Source: Anaerolineales bacterium (GTDB lineage Bacteria; Chloroflexota; Anaerolineae; Anaerolineales; UBA6663). From it: DNA of 64,000 bases. Of the stretch, positions 36,643-45,104 are shown one piece after another (the first letter of the stretch is position 1; every line of letters begins with the position of its first letter). Position numbers and translations under genes: made by a program. The stretch lies in assembly GCA_020850595.1 (NCBI GenBank), contig JADZEK010000062.1, positions 1 through 64,000 of the forward strand, given 5' to 3'. The notes beneath the pieces are model-generated. The model was not told the origin of the DNA and did not search any database. It saw only the letters and a program-made list of their open reading frames with translations.

Positions 36643-36651
36643 AGTGGCCCA

Positions 36652-36657
36652 ATTGTA
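36652..36657 (-). promoter_or_regulatory. TACAAT -10-like hexamer before the methyltransferase
   Basis: Minus-strand TACAAT ends 10 nt before the TTG at 36642. An alternative promoter slightly upstream (TTGATT at 36737-36742, 18 bp, TATTCT at 36713-36718) is also possible; the latter overlaps an ATACC-10-GGTAT inverted repeat (36716-36735). Confidence 0.3.
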
Positions 36658-36837
36658 CGCCAGTTTCGAGAGGCAGGCCGATGAGCGGGCCGGACAAACC
36701 TCACCAGTGGGGAGAATACCGATACGGTCAGGTATCAATCAAAGGCGGCGGCCCGCGGGCAGCCGGGGAGACGCACGGCGGCGGGGTGTGGGCGCCGCCG
36801 CACGGGCGCGAGCGCGCCAGACAAGCCAGCGGGACAG

Positions 36838-36864
36838 AGGGCCGGGTCAGGGCGACCCGGCCCT
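36838..36864. terminator. hairpin at the 3' end of the catabolic operon
   Basis: AGGGCCGGGTC (36838-36848) pairs perfectly with GACCCGGCCCT (36854-36864), 26 nt after the stop codon of the aminotransferase. It has no U-tract, so it may be an inefficient intrinsic terminator or an mRNA-stabilising stem. The rest of the 36643-36889 gap shows only promoter-like elements. Confidence 0.5.
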
Positions 36865-36889
36865 CGGCCTCGCCGGCGGGTGAGGCGGC

Positions 36890-38233
36890 TTACCCGGTCA
36901 CCGCGGCGTCGGTGATCGCCAGGCCGCGGTTGATGATCTCGAAGGCTTCACGCAGCTCGGCCTCGGTGATGGAGAGCGGCGGGTTGGCGAAGAAGGTGTG
37001 CCAGTGCAGGTAGGTGTAGAGGCCGTTCTCTTTGAAGAACGCGCCCAGTTTCTGCATCTCGGGGCTGTTGCCGTTGAAGGGGGTGAACGGCTCCTTGGTG
37101 GCGCGGTTGCGCACCAACTCAACGAGGCCGAACAAGCCGATGGAGCGCACGTCGCCGACGGAGGGGTGTTCGGCCTTCAGGTCGTCGAGCAGGCCGGCCA
37201 TGACCTGCCCCATGCGCTGGGCGTTGCCCACCAGGTCGTCTTCCAGCAGCACGGTCAGGTTGGCGACGGCGGCCGCCAGCGACATGGGGTGGGCGTTGTA
37301 GGTCAGCCCGCCGTAGAAGACCTGGTCTTCCCAATACTGGGCGAGCTTGTCGCTGATGGCGACGGCGCCGAGCGGCAGGTAGGCCGAGGTAAGGCCCTTG
37401 GCCATGGTGAGCAGGTCGGGCACGACGTTCCAGTGGTCTACCGCGAACATGGCGCCGGTGCGGCCCAGGCCGCACATGACTTCGTCGCAGACGAGCAGGA
37501 TGCCGTATTGATCGCACAGGGCGCGCAGGCCGGGCAGGTAGCCGGCGGGCGGCACGATGAGGCCGTTGGTGCCGGTGACGGTTTCGATGAAGACGGCGGC
37601 GATGGTGTGCGGCCCCTCGTACATGATGACTTCTTCGATCTGGTCGAGGCACTTGCGCGCGAAAACCTCGTCGCTGTCACCGGGCTGGTAGAGCGGGCTG
37701 CGGTACTTGTAAGGGTCGGGCACGCGCACCACGCCGGGCATGCCCGGCTCGTTGGCCCAGCGGCGCGGGTCGCCGGTGAGCGAAATGGAACCCAGTGTGG
37801 CGCCGTGGTAGGAGCGGTAGCGGGTGATGATCTTGGGGCGGCCGGTGTAGCCGCGGGCGAGCTTGATGGCGTTTTCGTTGGCTTCGGAGCCGCCGAGGGT
37901 GAAGAAGAATTTGTTGAGGTCGCCGGGGGCCAGGCGGGCGAGGAGTTGGCCGATCTCGGCGCGCACGCGGGTGGCCATGTTCGGCCCGGCGTAGACCAGC
38001 TCGTCGGCCTGGGCTTTGATGGCTTCGATGACGCGCCGGTCGCCGTGGCCGATGTTGACGCACATGAGCTGCGAATTGAGGTCGAGGTAGCGCTTGCCGT
38101 TGGCGTCCCAGAAGTAGACGCCCTGGGCGCGCGCCATGGGGATGGGGTTGACGGCGCCCTGGGCCGACCAGGAGTAGAAGGTGTGCTTGCGGGACAGGGC
38201 GACCATTTCTTCAGCAGACATTGAGGCAGGCAT
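36890..38233 (-). CDS. class III aminotransferase (beta-alanine/omega-amino acid type)
   Basis: A 447-residue PLP enzyme of the class III (ornithine/omega-aminotransferase) family. The Schiff-base lysine is Lys279 in 'TMAKGLTSAY', and the PLP-nitrogen aspartate is Asp250 in 'LVCDEVMCGLGRTG'. The 'GGSEANENAIKLAR' phosphate-binding stretch near residue 114 is intact. Relatives transaminate taurine, beta-alanine or gamma-aminobutyrate with pyruvate. As the last gene of an operon that also encodes dihydropyrimidinase and N-carbamoyl-beta-alanine amidohydrolase, conversion of beta-alanine to malonate semialdehyde is the most economical reading. Specificity is not proven by sequence. Confidence 0.88.
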   Translation of the reverse strand: MPASMSAEEMVALSRKHTFYSWSAQGAVNPIPMARAQGVYFWDANGKRYLDLNSQLMCVNIGHGDRRVIEAIKAQADELVYAGPNMATRVRAEIGQLLARLAPGDLNKFFFTLGGSEANENAIKLARGYTGRPKIITRYRSYHGATLGSISLTGDPRRWANEPGMPGVVRVPDPYKYRSPLYQPGDSDEVFARKCLDQIEEVIMYEGPHTIAAVFIETVTGTNGLIVPPAGYLPGLRALCDQYGILLVCDEVMCGLGRTGAMFAVDHWNVVPDLLTMAKGLTSAYLPLGAVAISDKLAQYWEDQVFYGGLTYNAHPMSLAAAVANLTVLLEDDLVGNAQRMGQVMAGLLDDLKAEHPSVGDVRSIGLFGLVELVRNRATKEPFTPFNGNSPEMQKLGAFFKENGLYTYLHWHTFFANPPLSITEAELREAFEIINRGLAITDAAVTG

Positions 38234-38275
38234 AGGCAGACTCCAGACGCTTGAGGCGGTGTGCGGAGGCGCGTC

Positions 38276-39697
38276 TTAGACAATCGGCGCGTGGGCGCCG
38301 CGGCGCAGCCATTGGCCGCCGCCCGGCTCGCCGTTCCAGGTGTCGCCATCCACGAGCAGGTTGCCGCGCAGGAAGACCTTCTCGGGCAGGCCGCGCAGCT
38401 CCCAGCCCTCGTAGAGGTTGTAGTCGGTGCGCTGGTGCGAGGCCGCCACACCGTAGGTGCGCGTGGCGGCCGGGTCCCAGATGACGACATCGGCGTCGCT
38501 GCCGACGGCCAGCGTGCCCTTTTGCGGGTACAGGCCGAAAATCTTGGCCGGGTTGGTGCAGCAGACTTCGACCAGGCGGTTGAGGCTGAGCCGCCCCTGG
38601 TTGACGCCGTGGCTCCACAGGATGAGCATGCGGTCTTCGATGCCGGGGACGCCGTTGGGGATTTTGGCGAAACTGCTTCGGCCCAGCTCTTTGCCCGGCA
38701 GGCTGAAGGGCCGGCCCTCATACATGATCGGCTTAGTGCCGTCGTAGAGGAACGGGCAGTGGTCGGTGGAGATGACTTGCAACTGGTTGCCGCGGATGGC
38801 GTCCCACAGCGCGGCGTTGTCGGCAGCGGTGCGCATGGGCGGCGAGCACACCCACTTGGCGCCGTCGGGCTGGCGCAAGTTGTCTAGGCTGAAGAAGAAG
38901 TACTGCACACAGGTTTCGCCCATGACGTTAAGGCCGCGCTCGCGGCCGTAGGCGATCTGATCCACGGCCATGCCGTTGGTGACGTGGACGACGTAGAGCG
39001 GGGCGCCGGCCATGCCGGCCAGGGCGACGGCGCGCATGGTGGCCTCGGCTTCGGCCCAAGCGGGGCGGGTGAGGGCGTGCCATTCGGGGGCCACGCGCCC
39101 CTCGGCCACGGCCTTATCCACCAGGATTTGGATGGCATCGCCGTTTTCGGCGTGGACCATGGTGAGCATGCCCGCCTCGCCCGCCTGGAGGAGCGACTTG
39201 AAGAAGGTCGTGTCGTCTACTTGCAGGACGTTTTTGTAGGCCAGGAAGAGCTTGATGGAGGTGACGCCCTCGGCGGCGAGGGTGGGTATCTCGGCGAGCA
39301 CGGCGGGTGTCAGGTCGGTGATGCCGACGTGGAAGCCGTAGTCGAGCACGGCCTTGGCGTCGGATTTTTTGTGCCAGTTGTCGAGCGTTTGGCGCAGGGT
39401 TTCGCCTTTGCTCTGCATGGCGAAGTCGAGGTGGCAGGTGGTGCCGCCGAAGGCCGCCGCTTTGTGGCCGGAGTAGAAGTCATCGGAGGCTTTGGTGCCG
39501 CCGAAGGGCAGGTCAAGGTGGGTGTGCACGTCAATGCCGCCGGGCAGGACGAACTTGCCACGGGCGTCGAAGACCTGCGCGCCGTCGGCGGGGAGGCCGC
39601 GGCCGAGCAGCGCGATCTTGCCATCGGCCATGAGCAGATCGGCCTGGAAGGTGTCGGAGGCGGTGACGAGGGTGCCGTTCTGGATGAGGGTTTTCAT
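38276..39697 (-). CDS. dihydropyrimidinase/hydantoinase
   Basis: A 473-residue cyclic amidohydrolase with the full binuclear zinc site: His58 and His60 ('VHTHLD'), carbamylated Lys149 ('SIKLFLAYK'), His182 ('VHAENGD'), His238 ('VVHVTN') and Asp312 ('DHCPF'). 'KIPNGVPGIEDR' is characteristic of dihydropyrimidinase and D-hydantoinase rather than allantoinase. It would open dihydrouracil, hydantoin or a related ring to the N-carbamoyl amino acid. A GGGAG Shine-Dalgarno lies 7 nt before the ATG. The 53-nt gap before it is among the largest within the operon and holds a weak TACAAT hexamer, so some independent expression is possible. Confidence 0.92.
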   Translation of the reverse strand: MKTLIQNGTLVTASDTFQADLLMADGKIALLGRGLPADGAQVFDARGKFVLPGGIDVHTHLDLPFGGTKASDDFYSGHKAAAFGGTTCHLDFAMQSKGETLRQTLDNWHKKSDAKAVLDYGFHVGITDLTPAVLAEIPTLAAEGVTSIKLFLAYKNVLQVDDTTFFKSLLQAGEAGMLTMVHAENGDAIQILVDKAVAEGRVAPEWHALTRPAWAEAEATMRAVALAGMAGAPLYVVHVTNGMAVDQIAYGRERGLNVMGETCVQYFFFSLDNLRQPDGAKWVCSPPMRTAADNAALWDAIRGNQLQVISTDHCPFLYDGTKPIMYEGRPFSLPGKELGRSSFAKIPNGVPGIEDRMLILWSHGVNQGRLSLNRLVEVCCTNPAKIFGLYPQKGTLAVGSDADVVIWDPAATRTYGVAASHQRTDYNLYEGWELRGLPEKVFLRGNLLVDGDTWNGEPGGGQWLRRGAHAPIV

Positions 39698-39750
39698 GGG
39701 TGCTCCCAGTTAAATAGCATTACTTGCGCGCCGCGAGGCGGCCCCACGCT

Positions 39751-40623
39751 CTATTGTAGTCCCGCGGCCCGCTCAAAGCTCGCCAGGAACCCGGCCAGCG
39801 CGTCGGCGCCGGAGGTGTGCCCCACGCTCACCAGGGCGCGGGCCGGCCCGGACAGATCGGCCGCCGGGTTGCTCAGGGCGGCCAGCTGGTCATGCCAATA
39901 GGCGGCGCACTCACCGCGCGCCGCAGCATGGACGTAGGCCGCCGAGAGCGTATTGGTGCGCGGGGCCAGCGCCTCGGCCAGCGCGAGGCAGTGCTGGGCG
40001 GCCACCAGGCCAAACGCCCCGGCGTGGGCGGCGAGCATGACGCCCAGCACGAAGTCGTCGCCGGCGGGGGTCAGGCCGCCGCCCAGGCCGGCCAACTTCA
40101 GAACGCCCTGCTCGGAGCGCGCCCAGTCGCCCGACTGCAAGCCGGCGATCAGGTTCTGGGCGGCGGGGCGCACACGGGCCAAGAGCGGCGTCGCTGGCTC
40201 GACCTGATGCCATAGGCACAGCAGCGAGTCGCGTGGCGCGGCTTCCAGGCCGGCGACGGCCAGGGCGGCCGGCCGCTGCGGGTGCGACTTGAGCGCGGCA
40301 ACTACGGCTGCCCAGTTAGGCCGGGCGTCCCAGGCGGCGGCCCCGCGAAGTTCCACCGCCAGCGGGCCGACGCGCAGCGCATCGGCGGCCACGCTGACCG
40401 GGCTGGCCGCGTCCACACCGGCGAAGGGCGGCGGCTCGCCTGGCTCTACGACCACGCCAAAGGGCGTCAGGCCGCGCGCAGCCGTCACCAGCGCCAGCAC
40501 CGCGCCGTCGTCGGCCACAAGGTTGCAGGCGCGGTCAAAGACATTCAACACGCGCGCCGGGCGGGCGGCGGCCAGCCAGGCGCGGGCCGCGCCGGCCACC
40601 GCCTCGGCGCGAAGCTTAGCCAC
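39751..40623 (-). CDS. DUF2877 protein, AllH/YlbF-like carbamoyltransferase subunit
   Basis: The 290-residue protein has the DUF2877 hallmarks 'GLGGGLTPAGDDFVLG' near residue 185 and 'VGHTSGADAL' near the C-terminus. In E. coli the DUF2877 protein YlbF (AllH) is one of three subunits of oxamate carbamoyltransferase, together with FdrA and the DUF1116 protein YlbE; that is established knowledge. Here the other two lie 3-6 kb upstream in the same operon. The start is taken as GTG 40623, which overlaps the stop of the molybdenum subunit gene by 8 nt; a longer reading from 40677 lies inside that gene. This coupling suggests co-production with the oxidase. Confidence 0.82.
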   Translation of the reverse strand: MAKLRAEAVAGAARAWLAAARPARVLNVFDRACNLVADDGAVLALVTAARGLTPFGVVVEPGEPPPFAGVDAASPVSVAADALRVGPLAVELRGAAAWDARPNWAAVVAALKSHPQRPAALAVAGLEAAPRDSLLCLWHQVEPATPLLARVRPAAQNLIAGLQSGDWARSEQGVLKLAGLGGGLTPAGDDFVLGVMLAAHAGAFGLVAAQHCLALAEALAPRTNTLSAAYVHAAARGECAAYWHDQLAALSNPAADLSGPARALVSVGHTSGADALAGFLASFERAAGLQ

Positions 40624-42982
40624 CCCCCTGCCCGGCGCGGGCTTCCTCGGCCAGAGTCCACAGGCGGCTGGGGCCAAGGGGAATCTCCAACAGCTCCAGG
40701 CCGGGCACTTGCAGCGCGTCTTCGATGGCCTGGGCGAAGAGCGCCCCGACCGGGATGGCCCCGGCCTCGCCCGCGCCCTTGATGCCCAGTGGGTTCAGCG
40801 GCGAGAGCGTGACGGTGTGACCGGTGGTTACCGGCGGCACATCGAGCGCGGTGGGCAGCAGGTAGTCCATGAACGTGCCGGTGAGCAACTGGCCGTTTTC
40901 GTCGAAGATCAACTGCTCGTAGAAGGCGTTGCCGATGCCCTGCGCCACGCCGCCCATTACCTGCCCCTCCAGGATCAGCGGGTTGAGCACCGTGCCGCAG
41001 TCGTGCACCACCACGTAGTGCTGGACCGTCACGGCGCAGGTCTCGGGGTCTACCTCACAGATCATGGCATGCACGCCCGCGGCCGTGGCGCCGCTCTTGG
41101 GGCCGAAGTAGTTGGTGGCTTCCAGGCCGGGCGTCGTGCCGGGCTTGACCGCGCCGCGCAGAGGGTTGGCCATGGTCGCCAGCTCGCCGAGCTTGAGCGA
41201 GCGGGTGGGCACGCCTTTCACGCGCACCTCGCCCTGCGCCAGCTCCAGGTCGCCTTCGTCGGCTTCGAAGTGCTCGGCGGCCAGTTTGAGGATCTTGGCG
41301 CGCACGTCCTTGGCGGCCTCGTTGACGGCGTTGCCGGCGACCACCGCGCCGCGGCTGGCGAAGGTGCCCGCGCCCCATTGGAACTGGTCGGTGTCGCCGG
41401 TGACGACTTCCACGTTGCGCACGTCTACGCCGAGCTGGTCGGCGACGAGCTGGGCCAGGCTGGTGAAGTGCCCCTGCCCCTGGGTGCCGATGCCGGTGAC
41501 GAGCGAGACTTTGCCGCTGGCCTGCACCTTGACGCGCGCGCCTTCGTAGGGGCCGATGCCGGTGCCCTCGACATACGCCACGACGCCAATGCCGACGTGG
41601 CGGCCCGCGGCGCGCAGCCGGGGCTGGGTCTCGGCGACGAACTGCTCGTAGCCGATCAGCTCCAGGGCCTTGGCGAGCAGGGGCTGGTAGTTGCCGCTGT
41701 CGTAGACGACGGGCGCGAAGTCCTGGTAGATGATCTCGTTGTTGTACGGGAAAGCGTCGGGTGGGATGAAGTTACGGCGGCGAATCTCCACGCCGCTGAG
41801 GCCCAACTCGCGGGCAGCCAGGTCGAGCAGGCGCTCGATGACGAACACGCCGTGCTGCCGCCCCGCGCCGCGATAGGGCGTGACGATGGGCTTGGAGGTG
41901 AACACGCCGGTGAACTCGGAGTAGTAGTTGGGGATGTGGTACGGCCCGAGCAGCGTGCACTGGCTGTTGATGGCGACGGTGAGGCCATAGGGGTCGTAGG
42001 CCCCGGCGTCGTGCAGGAAGACATCGTGGACGCCCAGCACGCGCCCGTCGGCGTCGAAGCAGGCCTCCACCTCGTGCACCTGGTTGCGCTCCTGGGTGGT
42101 CGCCACGAAGTTTTCGGCCCGGTCTTCGATCCACTTGATGGGCCGGTTGAGGCGCATGGCGGCCCAGGGCAGCACCACCTCTTCCTGGTAGAACATCATG
42201 ATCTTCGGCCCAAAACCGCCGCCGATGAAGGGCGCGATGACGCGCACCTGGTTCTCCGACAGGCCGAGCATGTCGGCCAGGCCGTTGCGGATGGGGATGG
42301 GAGCCTGGGTGGTGTCCCAGATGGTCAGCCGGTCGGCGCGGGCATCCCACTGGACCACCAGGCCGCGGTTTTCCATGGCGGCGGCCGCGCCGTGGTCGTA
42401 GAGGATGCGGCGCTTGAGCACCACGGCCGCCTGCGCTCTGGCAGCGGCGTAGTCGCCCTTGCGTTGGACGACGTGGGCGCATAAGTTGGAGGGCAGGTCT
42501 TCGTGGAGGCGGGGCGCGTCGGGCCGCAGAGCGGCCTCCAGGTCTACCACGGCGCCGAGTGGCTCGTAGTCTACCTGCACGTCGGCCAGCGCATCTTCGG
42601 CCAGGTAGCGGCTCTCAGCGATGACGACGGCGATCGGTTCGCCCACGAAGCGCACCTTGTCACGCGCCAGCGGCACCTGGGTGCGGGCGTGGAAGACCGC
42701 GTCGGCGACGGGCGGGGCGCGCACCAGCAGCGGGCCGGGTTTCCAGTAGTCACCCAGGTCGGCGGCGGTGTAGACGGCCACGACCCCCGGCCGGGCGCGC
42801 GCCGCGGAGACATCTATGGGGCCGAGGCGGGCGTGGGCGTAGGGGCTGCGCACGAAGGCGGCGTGCAGCATCCCCGGCAGTTCCACGTCGTCGGTAAAGA
42901 GCGCCTGCCCGGTCAGCAGCCGCGGGTCTTCATTGCGGGTGACGGGCGCGCCAAGGTAGCCTTTGTGCGCAGGAGGGGTCAT
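40616..42982 (-). CDS. xanthine dehydrogenase-family molybdenum-binding large subunit
   Basis: A 788-residue aldehyde/xanthine oxidase-family subunit that carries the molybdopterin cytosine dinucleotide cofactor. The N-terminal a/b-hammerhead ('LGAPVTRNEDPRLLTGQALF') is followed by Mo-cofactor domains with 'GGGFGPKI' near residue 255, 'GTQGQGHFTSLAQ', and the catalytic glutamate in 'KGAGEAGAIP' near residue 735. The active-site loop is 'PYRGAGR', as in form II CoxL-like enzymes, not the Cys-containing loop of true CO dehydrogenase. Substrate is unknown; hydroxylation of a purine, pyrimidine or related ring is plausible. The small subunits lie 5 kb upstream, split off by four intervening genes. 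Confidence 0.9.
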   Translation of the reverse strand: MTPPAHKGYLGAPVTRNEDPRLLTGQALFTDDVELPGMLHAAFVRSPYAHARLGPIDVSAARARPGVVAVYTAADLGDYWKPGPLLVRAPPVADAVFHARTQVPLARDKVRFVGEPIAVVIAESRYLAEDALADVQVDYEPLGAVVDLEAALRPDAPRLHEDLPSNLCAHVVQRKGDYAAARAQAAVVLKRRILYDHGAAAAMENRGLVVQWDARADRLTIWDTTQAPIPIRNGLADMLGLSENQVRVIAPFIGGGFGPKIMMFYQEEVVLPWAAMRLNRPIKWIEDRAENFVATTQERNQVHEVEACFDADGRVLGVHDVFLHDAGAYDPYGLTVAINSQCTLLGPYHIPNYYSEFTGVFTSKPIVTPYRGAGRQHGVFVIERLLDLAARELGLSGVEIRRRNFIPPDAFPYNNEIIYQDFAPVVYDSGNYQPLLAKALELIGYEQFVAETQPRLRAAGRHVGIGVVAYVEGTGIGPYEGARVKVQASGKVSLVTGIGTQGQGHFTSLAQLVADQLGVDVRNVEVVTGDTDQFQWGAGTFASRGAVVAGNAVNEAAKDVRAKILKLAAEHFEADEGDLELAQGEVRVKGVPTRSLKLGELATMANPLRGAVKPGTTPGLEATNYFGPKSGATAAGVHAMICEVDPETCAVTVQHYVVVHDCGTVLNPLILEGQVMGGVAQGIGNAFYEQLIFDENGQLLTGTFMDYLLPTALDVPPVTTGHTVTLSPLNPLGIKGAGEAGAIPVGALFAQAIEDALQVPGLELLEIPLGPSRLWTLAEEARAGQGGG

Positions 42983-43000
42983 ACGGCCTCGCGGAGCAGG

Positions 43001-43783
43001 TTAGTCGGCCCAGGCCACGGCGCGGCAGAAGGCGGCCTCGCCGCCCTGGAACTTCCAGGGGAAGACGCCCAGCGTGAGGCGGCGGTTGTGCAGCTCCGGC
43101 CGGCCGATGTCGCCGCCCAGGTTCTCGACGTGAATACAGTCGTGGGGGAAGAGGGCGTTGTGGGTGAGCTGGTAGGCCGAGTCGGGGAACAGGACGGGAA
43201 TCTGGTCGGCCCCGAACTTGGCCTCGACCTTGGCACGCACCTTCTGCCAGTGCTCCAGGCCGCCGCGGCCCAGGAAACGGCCGATGGGCAGGTTCATGGG
43301 GTGGTCGGTGGAGATCATGTCCACGCCCCAGATGTGGATTTTCTTGGCGAGCAGCCAATCGCACAGCTTGAAGTGCGGCCCGGGGTGGCGCTGGATGTAG
43401 CGCTCTTCGTCGCCGGTGGGGCTGAGGAAGGTGTACTTGTGCCAGCCGGTATGGATGAAGAGGATGTCGCCCTGGCGCACTTCGGCGCGCTCTTCGATCA
43501 TTTCGGGCGTGAAGAGGTCGAGGTCGTCGAGCGCGTCGCTGAGGTCCACGATGACGCCGGGGCCGTAGCACCACTCGATCGGAATCTGGTCAATGGTCTT
43601 GCCGTTGGTGACGAAGTGGCGCGGGGCGTCGAGGTGGGTGCCCATGTGGTTGGAGGTCATGATGTACTGGGCGTTGACGCCGTGCTCGCTCTTGCGCTTG
43701 ATGTACTTGGCCTCGAAGGGCGGGTAGAACGGCCAGAATGAGCAATCGGCGTTGAGGGGTTGAGAGAGGTCGTAGATGGGCAT
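43001..43783 (-). CDS. cyclase-family metal-dependent amide hydrolase (kynurenine formamidase/isatin hydrolase-like)
   Basis: The 260-residue protein shows the family metal-binding motif HxGTHxDxPxH ('NHMGTHLDAPRHF': His46, His50, Asp52, His56), and a later 'GVDMISTDH' stretch. Characterised members hydrolyse cyclic or formyl amides (isatin, N-formylkynurenine) using Mn or Zn. In this operon a ring-opening or deacylation step on an N-heterocycle is a reasonable inference. AAGGAG lies 7 nt before the ATG. It is located between DUF1116 and the molybdenum subunit. Confidence 0.87.
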   Translation of the reverse strand: MPIYDLSQPLNADCSFWPFYPPFEAKYIKRKSEHGVNAQYIMTSNHMGTHLDAPRHFVTNGKTIDQIPIEWCYGPGVIVDLSDALDDLDLFTPEMIEERAEVRQGDILFIHTGWHKYTFLSPTGDEERYIQRHPGPHFKLCDWLLAKKIHIWGVDMISTDHPMNLPIGRFLGRGGLEHWQKVRAKVEAKFGADQIPVLFPDSAYQLTHNALFPHDCIHVENLGGDIGRPELHNRRLTLGVFPWKFQGGEAAFCRAVAWAD

Positions 43784-43807
43784 GGTAACTCCTTAGCGTC
43801 GGACTAG

Positions 43808-43829
43808 CTGCCGGCGCAAGCGCCGGCAG
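43808..43829. other. intra-operon hairpin between DUF1116 and cyclase genes
   Basis: CTGCCGGCGC (43808-43817) and GCGCCGGCAG (43820-43829) pair perfectly around AA. The stem lies in the 70-nt gap between the DUF1116 stop and the cyclase Shine-Dalgarno. With no U-tract it is more likely an mRNA processing or stability element than a terminator. Confidence 0.5.
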
Positions 43830-43853
43830 GCGGTGTAGATGGGCGGGCGGCCG

Positions 43854-45104
43854 TCAGGCCAGCCCGTACTGCTCAGCGTAGGCCAGCAGCGCGGCCTCGA
43901 AAATCGCCAGGGGCGGGCGCACCAGCCCCGCGCCGATTTGCCCCACGCCGGCGTTTTTGTGCGCCACGCCGGTGTTGATGCGCGGCGTGATGCCGGTCTC
44001 GATGACCTTGCGGATGTCAATGCCGGTGGGCGCGCCGCGAAAGTCGAGCGCGGGGAGGGTGAAGCTCTTGTGCTCGGCCACGGTGATCTCGTACATTTCC
44101 AGCGTGGCGTTGAGGGCGTCTTTGGGCGTGCTGCCCACGAAGGTGACGATGGCAGGGGCGGTCGCCATGGCGAAGCCGCCGATGCCGACCGTCTCGGTGA
44201 TGGTGCTGTCGCCGATATCGGGGTTGGCGTCGGCGGCGGTGAAGCCGGGGAACCACAGGCCCTGGGGCGTTTCGCACGGGGCGGTGAACCAGCGGCCGCC
44301 CAGCCCGCTGACGCGCAGGCCGAAGTCGGTGCCGTTGCGGGCCATGGCGCTGACGAGGGTGCTGCCGGCCACGCCGTGGGCAGCGTCGGCCATGGCCTTG
44401 CAGCCCGCCATGACCGGGTTGAGGACGCTCAGGGCGTTGTCGCCGATGAACTTGAGCACGTCGCCTTCGACGGCGCTATCGGCGCAGACGCGGGCCACGA
44501 GCGGGGCCAGCCATTTGAGGTAGAGCAGCGAGCCGGCCTTGTTGCGGTTGTGGCCTTCGTCGCCCATGTGCAGGGCTTCGGCGAGGAGCGCGCGCACGTC
44601 CAGCCCGCCGTCGCCGGCGGCAATGGCCTCGGCCAGCACCGGCCCCATGACGGTGTTCATCCAGCGCAGGCGCTTGAGCACGTCCTCGTTGTAGGCGCCG
44701 TAGCGCAGCACCTTGCCGTAGCCTTCGTTGAGGATGGAGTAGGCGGTGTTGCCGTGGGTGACGTTCTCGACGACGTAGACCAGCATGGAGGCGGAGGTGA
44801 CGCCCGCCATTGGGCCGACGGTGTCGTGCTCGTGGCAGGGCGCGAACTCGACGCCGCCGCTTTCGACCAGCGCCACGGCCGAGGCCTCGTCGGCGGCCAG
44901 CCCTTCGTAGAGCAGCGCGCCGATGACGGCGCCGCGCAGGGGGCCGGACATGCGCGGCCAGGCGATGGGCGGGCCGGCGTGCAGCAGCAGGTTGGGCTTC
45001 ATCCCGGGCACGACGTCCAGCGCGCGGCGCAGGCCGGTGAGCATGGGCCGCGCCGCCATCAGGCGCTCGACGGCGGTGGTGTTGGCAGCATCAATATCAA
45101 TCAT
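43854..45104 (-). CDS. DUF1116 protein, AllG/YlbE-like carbamoyltransferase subunit
   Basis: The 416-residue protein is a DUF1116 member, recognisable by 'HMGDEGHNRN' near residue 180, 'GGVEFAPCHEHDTVGPMAG' and 'GNTAYSILNEG'. In E. coli the homologue YlbE (AllG) works with FdrA and YlbF to carry out oxamate carbamoyl transfer, making carbamoyl phosphate in anaerobic allantoin use. The ATG at 45104 overlaps the FdrA stop by 4 nt (ATGA) with an AAAGG Shine-Dalgarno, so the two proteins are produced together. The acceptor and donor used here need not be oxamate. Confidence 0.85.
   Translation of the reverse strand: MIDIDAANTTAVERLMAARPMLTGLRRALDVVPGMKPNLLLHAGPPIAWPRMSGPLRGAVIGALLYEGLAADEASAVALVESGGVEFAPCHEHDTVGPMAGVTSASMLVYVVENVTHGNTAYSILNEGYGKVLRYGAYNEDVLKRLRWMNTVMGPVLAEAIAAGDGGLDVRALLAEALHMGDEGHNRNKAGSLLYLKWLAPLVARVCADSAVEGDVLKFIGDNALSVLNPVMAGCKAMADAAHGVAGSTLVSAMARNGTDFGLRVSGLGGRWFTAPCETPQGLWFPGFTAADANPDIGDSTITETVGIGGFAMATAPAIVTFVGSTPKDALNATLEMYEITVAEHKSFTLPALDFRGAPTGIDIRKVIETGITPRINTGVAHKNAGVGQIGAGLVRPPLAIFEAALLAYAEQYGLA

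Noticed and set aside
38276..39697. Allantoinase
   Set aside because: The KIPNGVPGIEDR and DHCPF segments match the dihydropyrimidinase/hydantoinase branch.
40289..42484. 731-codon plus-strand frame antisense to the Mo large subunit
   Set aside because: The opposite strand encodes a complete, motif-rich enzyme; this frame shows no family features and lacks a Shine-Dalgarno.
40616..42982. Carbon monoxide dehydrogenase large subunit (CoxL form I)
   Set aside because: The active-site loop is PYRGAGR rather than the Cys-containing form I loop, and the neighbourhood is heterocycle catabolism.
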